From CAZYFH01 sp964646815 (lineage in GTDB: Bacteria; Acidobacteriota; Vicinamibacteria; Vicinamibacterales; UBA8438): 64,000 bases of DNA. Positions 62,536-64,000 of this stretch are shown piece after piece (the stretch's first letter is position 1; each line of letters starts with the position of its first letter). The notes below the pieces were generated by a model. That model was not told where the DNA came from. It searched no databases and saw nothing but the letters and a program-made list of their open reading frames with translations. The translations under genes were made by a program, and so were the position numbers. Location of the stretch: the NCBI GenBank assembly GCA_964646815.1, contig CAZYFH010000016.1, positions 10,684 to 74,683 on the forward strand. Reading direction: 5' to 3'.

Positions 62536-64000
62536 ATGCGTGGAACCCTTCGTCTGATTGGCTACGTCTGTGTGGCCGTTGCCATCTCTGCTGGCGCGGC
62601 GTGGGTCGGTGGGTCGACCGCCGCCCAGGGTGATGACATTCAGGGCGTCGTCAACGGGCCCGCCGGGCCAGAGGCCGGCGTCTGGGTTATCGCGGAAACC
62701 GACGACTTCGACACCGGGTTCCGCAAGATCGTCGTCACCGACGACGCAGGTCGCTTCCTCGTACCGGATTTACCTGATGCCTCCTACGAGGTATGGGTGC
62801 GCGGGTACGGATTGGTTGACTCGACGAAGACCGGAGCCCAGCCAGGCGACGAGCTTGATCTGTCGGCGCAGGCCGCCGAGACTCCTCACGAGGCGGCGCG
62901 AATCTACCCCGCCAACTACTGGTACTCCCTGCTCGAGGTGCCGCCCGCGGGTGACTTCCCCGGCACAGGGCCGCGCGGCAACGGCATCGGCACGGCCATG
63001 CGGACGCAGGCGGACTGGATCGACCGTCTCAAGGATGGATGCCAGCTCTGCCATCAGCTCGGCAACCAGGCGACTCGTGAGATGCCGATGCTCGACCTCG
63101 GCGATTTCGACTCCACGGCGGACGCCTGGGAGTATCGGATCCAGGCCGGGGGCGCCGGCCCCGCAATGTCTGTCGAGATCAACCGAATGGGCCGTCCGCG
63201 CGCCCTCGAGCTATATGCCGACTGGAGCGACCGGATCGCCGCCGGTGAGTTGCCACCGGTGCCGCCGCGCCCGCAGGGCAAGGAGCGCAACCTGGTCCTG
63301 AGTATGTGGGCGTGGGGCCACCCCCGTGGGATGGTCCACGACGAGGTCTCGACCGACAAGCGCAACCCGACGCTGTACGGCGACGGGCCAATTTACGGTG
63401 TTGGCGGAGCCGGCCTCGTCATCACCGATCCGCGCACGCACCGGTCAATCCGCATGGATCTGAACACACGCCTCGAGCGGCAGCCGCGTGGCGACTCGTA
63501 TCAGGGGTCCTCGACAGCGATTCCGTCACTCTACTGGGCCGGCGAGGGACCGACTGGCCTCGAGAGCCGGAGCGCGCACAACCCGATGATGGACGACAAG
63601 GGTCGCGTCTGGATTACGCAGTACGTGCGACCGAACGATGTCCCCGACTGGTGTCTGGACGGATCGGACCACCCGTCGGCCCAGTACTACCCGATTCAGC
63701 ATCGCGCCGAGTCGCGCCAGGTGTCCTACTACGACCCGGAGACCGAGACGTTCGTACTGATCGATACCTGCTACTTTACGCACCATCTGCAGTTCGCCGA
63801 CGATGCCGATGACACGCTCTGGCTGAGCGGCTCGACCGAGGCGATCGGCTGGCTGAACACCCGGCTCTATGACGAGACCGGGGACGAGCGCGCGTCGCAG
63901 GGCTGGTGCCCGACGGTGCTCGACACCAACGGCGACGGACGCATCACAAAGCCCTGGAACGCGGGGACCGCCCAGGGCGGCGGCGTGCTGGACCCGGCGA
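62536..64000 (+). CDS. secreted mono-heme protein with carboxypeptidase regulatory-like domain, paralogue; C-terminus beyond window
   Basis: Open from ATG at 62536, after GGGAGGCGAAC, to the window end (488 codons visible). Signal peptide to about 30. Carboxypeptidase regulatory-like domain (IQGVVNGPAGPEAGVWVIAE). A single CQLCH heme site at 169-173 in the sequence KDGCQLCHQLGNQATREMP, the same position and context as in the protein at 3946. Propeller-like segments follow (YYDPETETFVLIDTCYFTHH; ADDTLWLSGSTEAIGWLN). The family seems specific to Acidobacteriota and similar groups and may act with quinoproteins; the preceding genes do not share a clear operon. Confidence 0.85.
   Translation, partial: MRGTLRLIGYVCVAVAISAGAAWVGGSTAAQGDDIQGVVNGPAGPEAGVWVIAETDDFDTGFRKIVVTDDAGRFLVPDLPDASYEVWVRGYGLVDSTKTGAQPGDELDLSAQAAETPHEAARIYPANYWYSLLEVPPAGDFPGTGPRGNGIGTAMRTQADWIDRLKDGCQLCHQLGNQATREMPMLDLGDFDSTADAWEYRIQAGGAGPAMSVEINRMGRPRALELYADWSDRIAAGELPPVPPRPQGKERNLVLSMWAWGHPRGMVHDEVSTDKRNPTLYGDGPIYGVGGAGLVITDPRTHRSIRMDLNTRLERQPRGDSYQGSSTAIPSLYWAGEGPTGLESRSAHNPMMDDKGRVWITQYVRPNDVPDWCLDGSDHPSAQYYPIQHRAESRQVSYYDPETETFVLIDTCYFTHHLQFADDADDTLWLSGSTEAIGWLNTRLYDETGDERASQGWCPTVLDTNGDGRITKPWNAGTAQGGGVLDPA

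Noticed and set aside
1..64000. tRNA, rRNA and CRISPR search
   Set aside because: No cloverleaf with T-arm signature, no rRNA-like block and no regularly spaced direct repeats were found by eye. The only GTTCGAATCC-like stretch (about 15914) lies within the dienelactone hydrolase coding end.

Overview
The window is GC-rich and almost entirely accessory. It looks like a chromosome fragment from an Acidobacteriota bacterium, probably class Vicinamibacteria; this is inferred from gene families, as no rRNA or marker gene is present. Supporting features are linked DUF1501, DUF1552, DUF1800, DUF1549/1553 and DUF1592 proteins, two CBM9-like/DUF5916 outer-membrane proteins, several quinoprotein dehydrogenases, a VWFA-related protein, ankyrin proteins and a redoxin selenoprotein. 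I see no tRNA, rRNA, CRISPR array or intact transposase. Most products carry a signal peptide, so the region encodes mainly cell-envelope and periplasmic oxidation and hydrolysis functions.

Layout. 1-24 kb: three minus-strand gene pairs of the planctomycete-cytochrome type (DUF1800+DUF1501; DUF1549/1553+DUF1501; DUF1592+DUF1552). Between them lie a VWFA protein, a mono-heme protein with a carboxypeptidase-regulatory-like domain, the ribosome rescue factor ArfB, a 42-aa membrane peptide, a metallo-beta-lactamase-fold hydrolase, a dienelactone hydrolase, a DUF5916 protein and two ankyrin proteins, one frameshifted. 24-40 kb: a TPR lipoprotein, a 158-bp MITE-like element, a TolB-like/amidohydrolase protein, two quinoprotein dehydrogenases, an amidase, a DUF4159 protein, a second DUF5916 protein and several gene relics. 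40-47.5 kb: a minus-strand operon of TetR regulator, LolA-like protein, two FtsX-type permeases, ABC ATPase and outer-membrane protein, followed by a frameshifted Na+/Ca2+ antiporter. 47.6-64 kb: a cupin protein, a redoxin selenoprotein with an in-frame UGA and a SECIS-like hairpin, a zinc metalloprotease, an alpha/beta hydrolase, a methyltransferase-like membrane protein, a sulfatase, a DAO-family oxidoreductase, a fused antitoxin-toxin gene, a third quinoprotein, an antitoxin/toxin deletion relic, an acyl-CoA synthetase and a second mono-heme protein cut by the window end.

How the genes may work together. Quinoproteins that lack their own heme, together with mono-heme proteins, suggest periplasmic oxidation of alcohols or sugars with electrons passed to cytochromes. 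The hydrolases (sulfatase, amidase, esterase-like, amidohydrolase, metalloprotease) would release substrates. The TetR-LolA-like-ABC operon looks like a self-regulated lipoprotein or lipid export route.

The most notable signals are the selenoprotein, the unusually high number of eroded gene relics (sigma-factor tail, PEP-utilising domain, Sel1 tail, kinase pieces, zinc-alcohol dehydrogenase and toxin-antitoxin deletion fusions), the MITE-like element, and GA-loop hairpins in intergenic regions.
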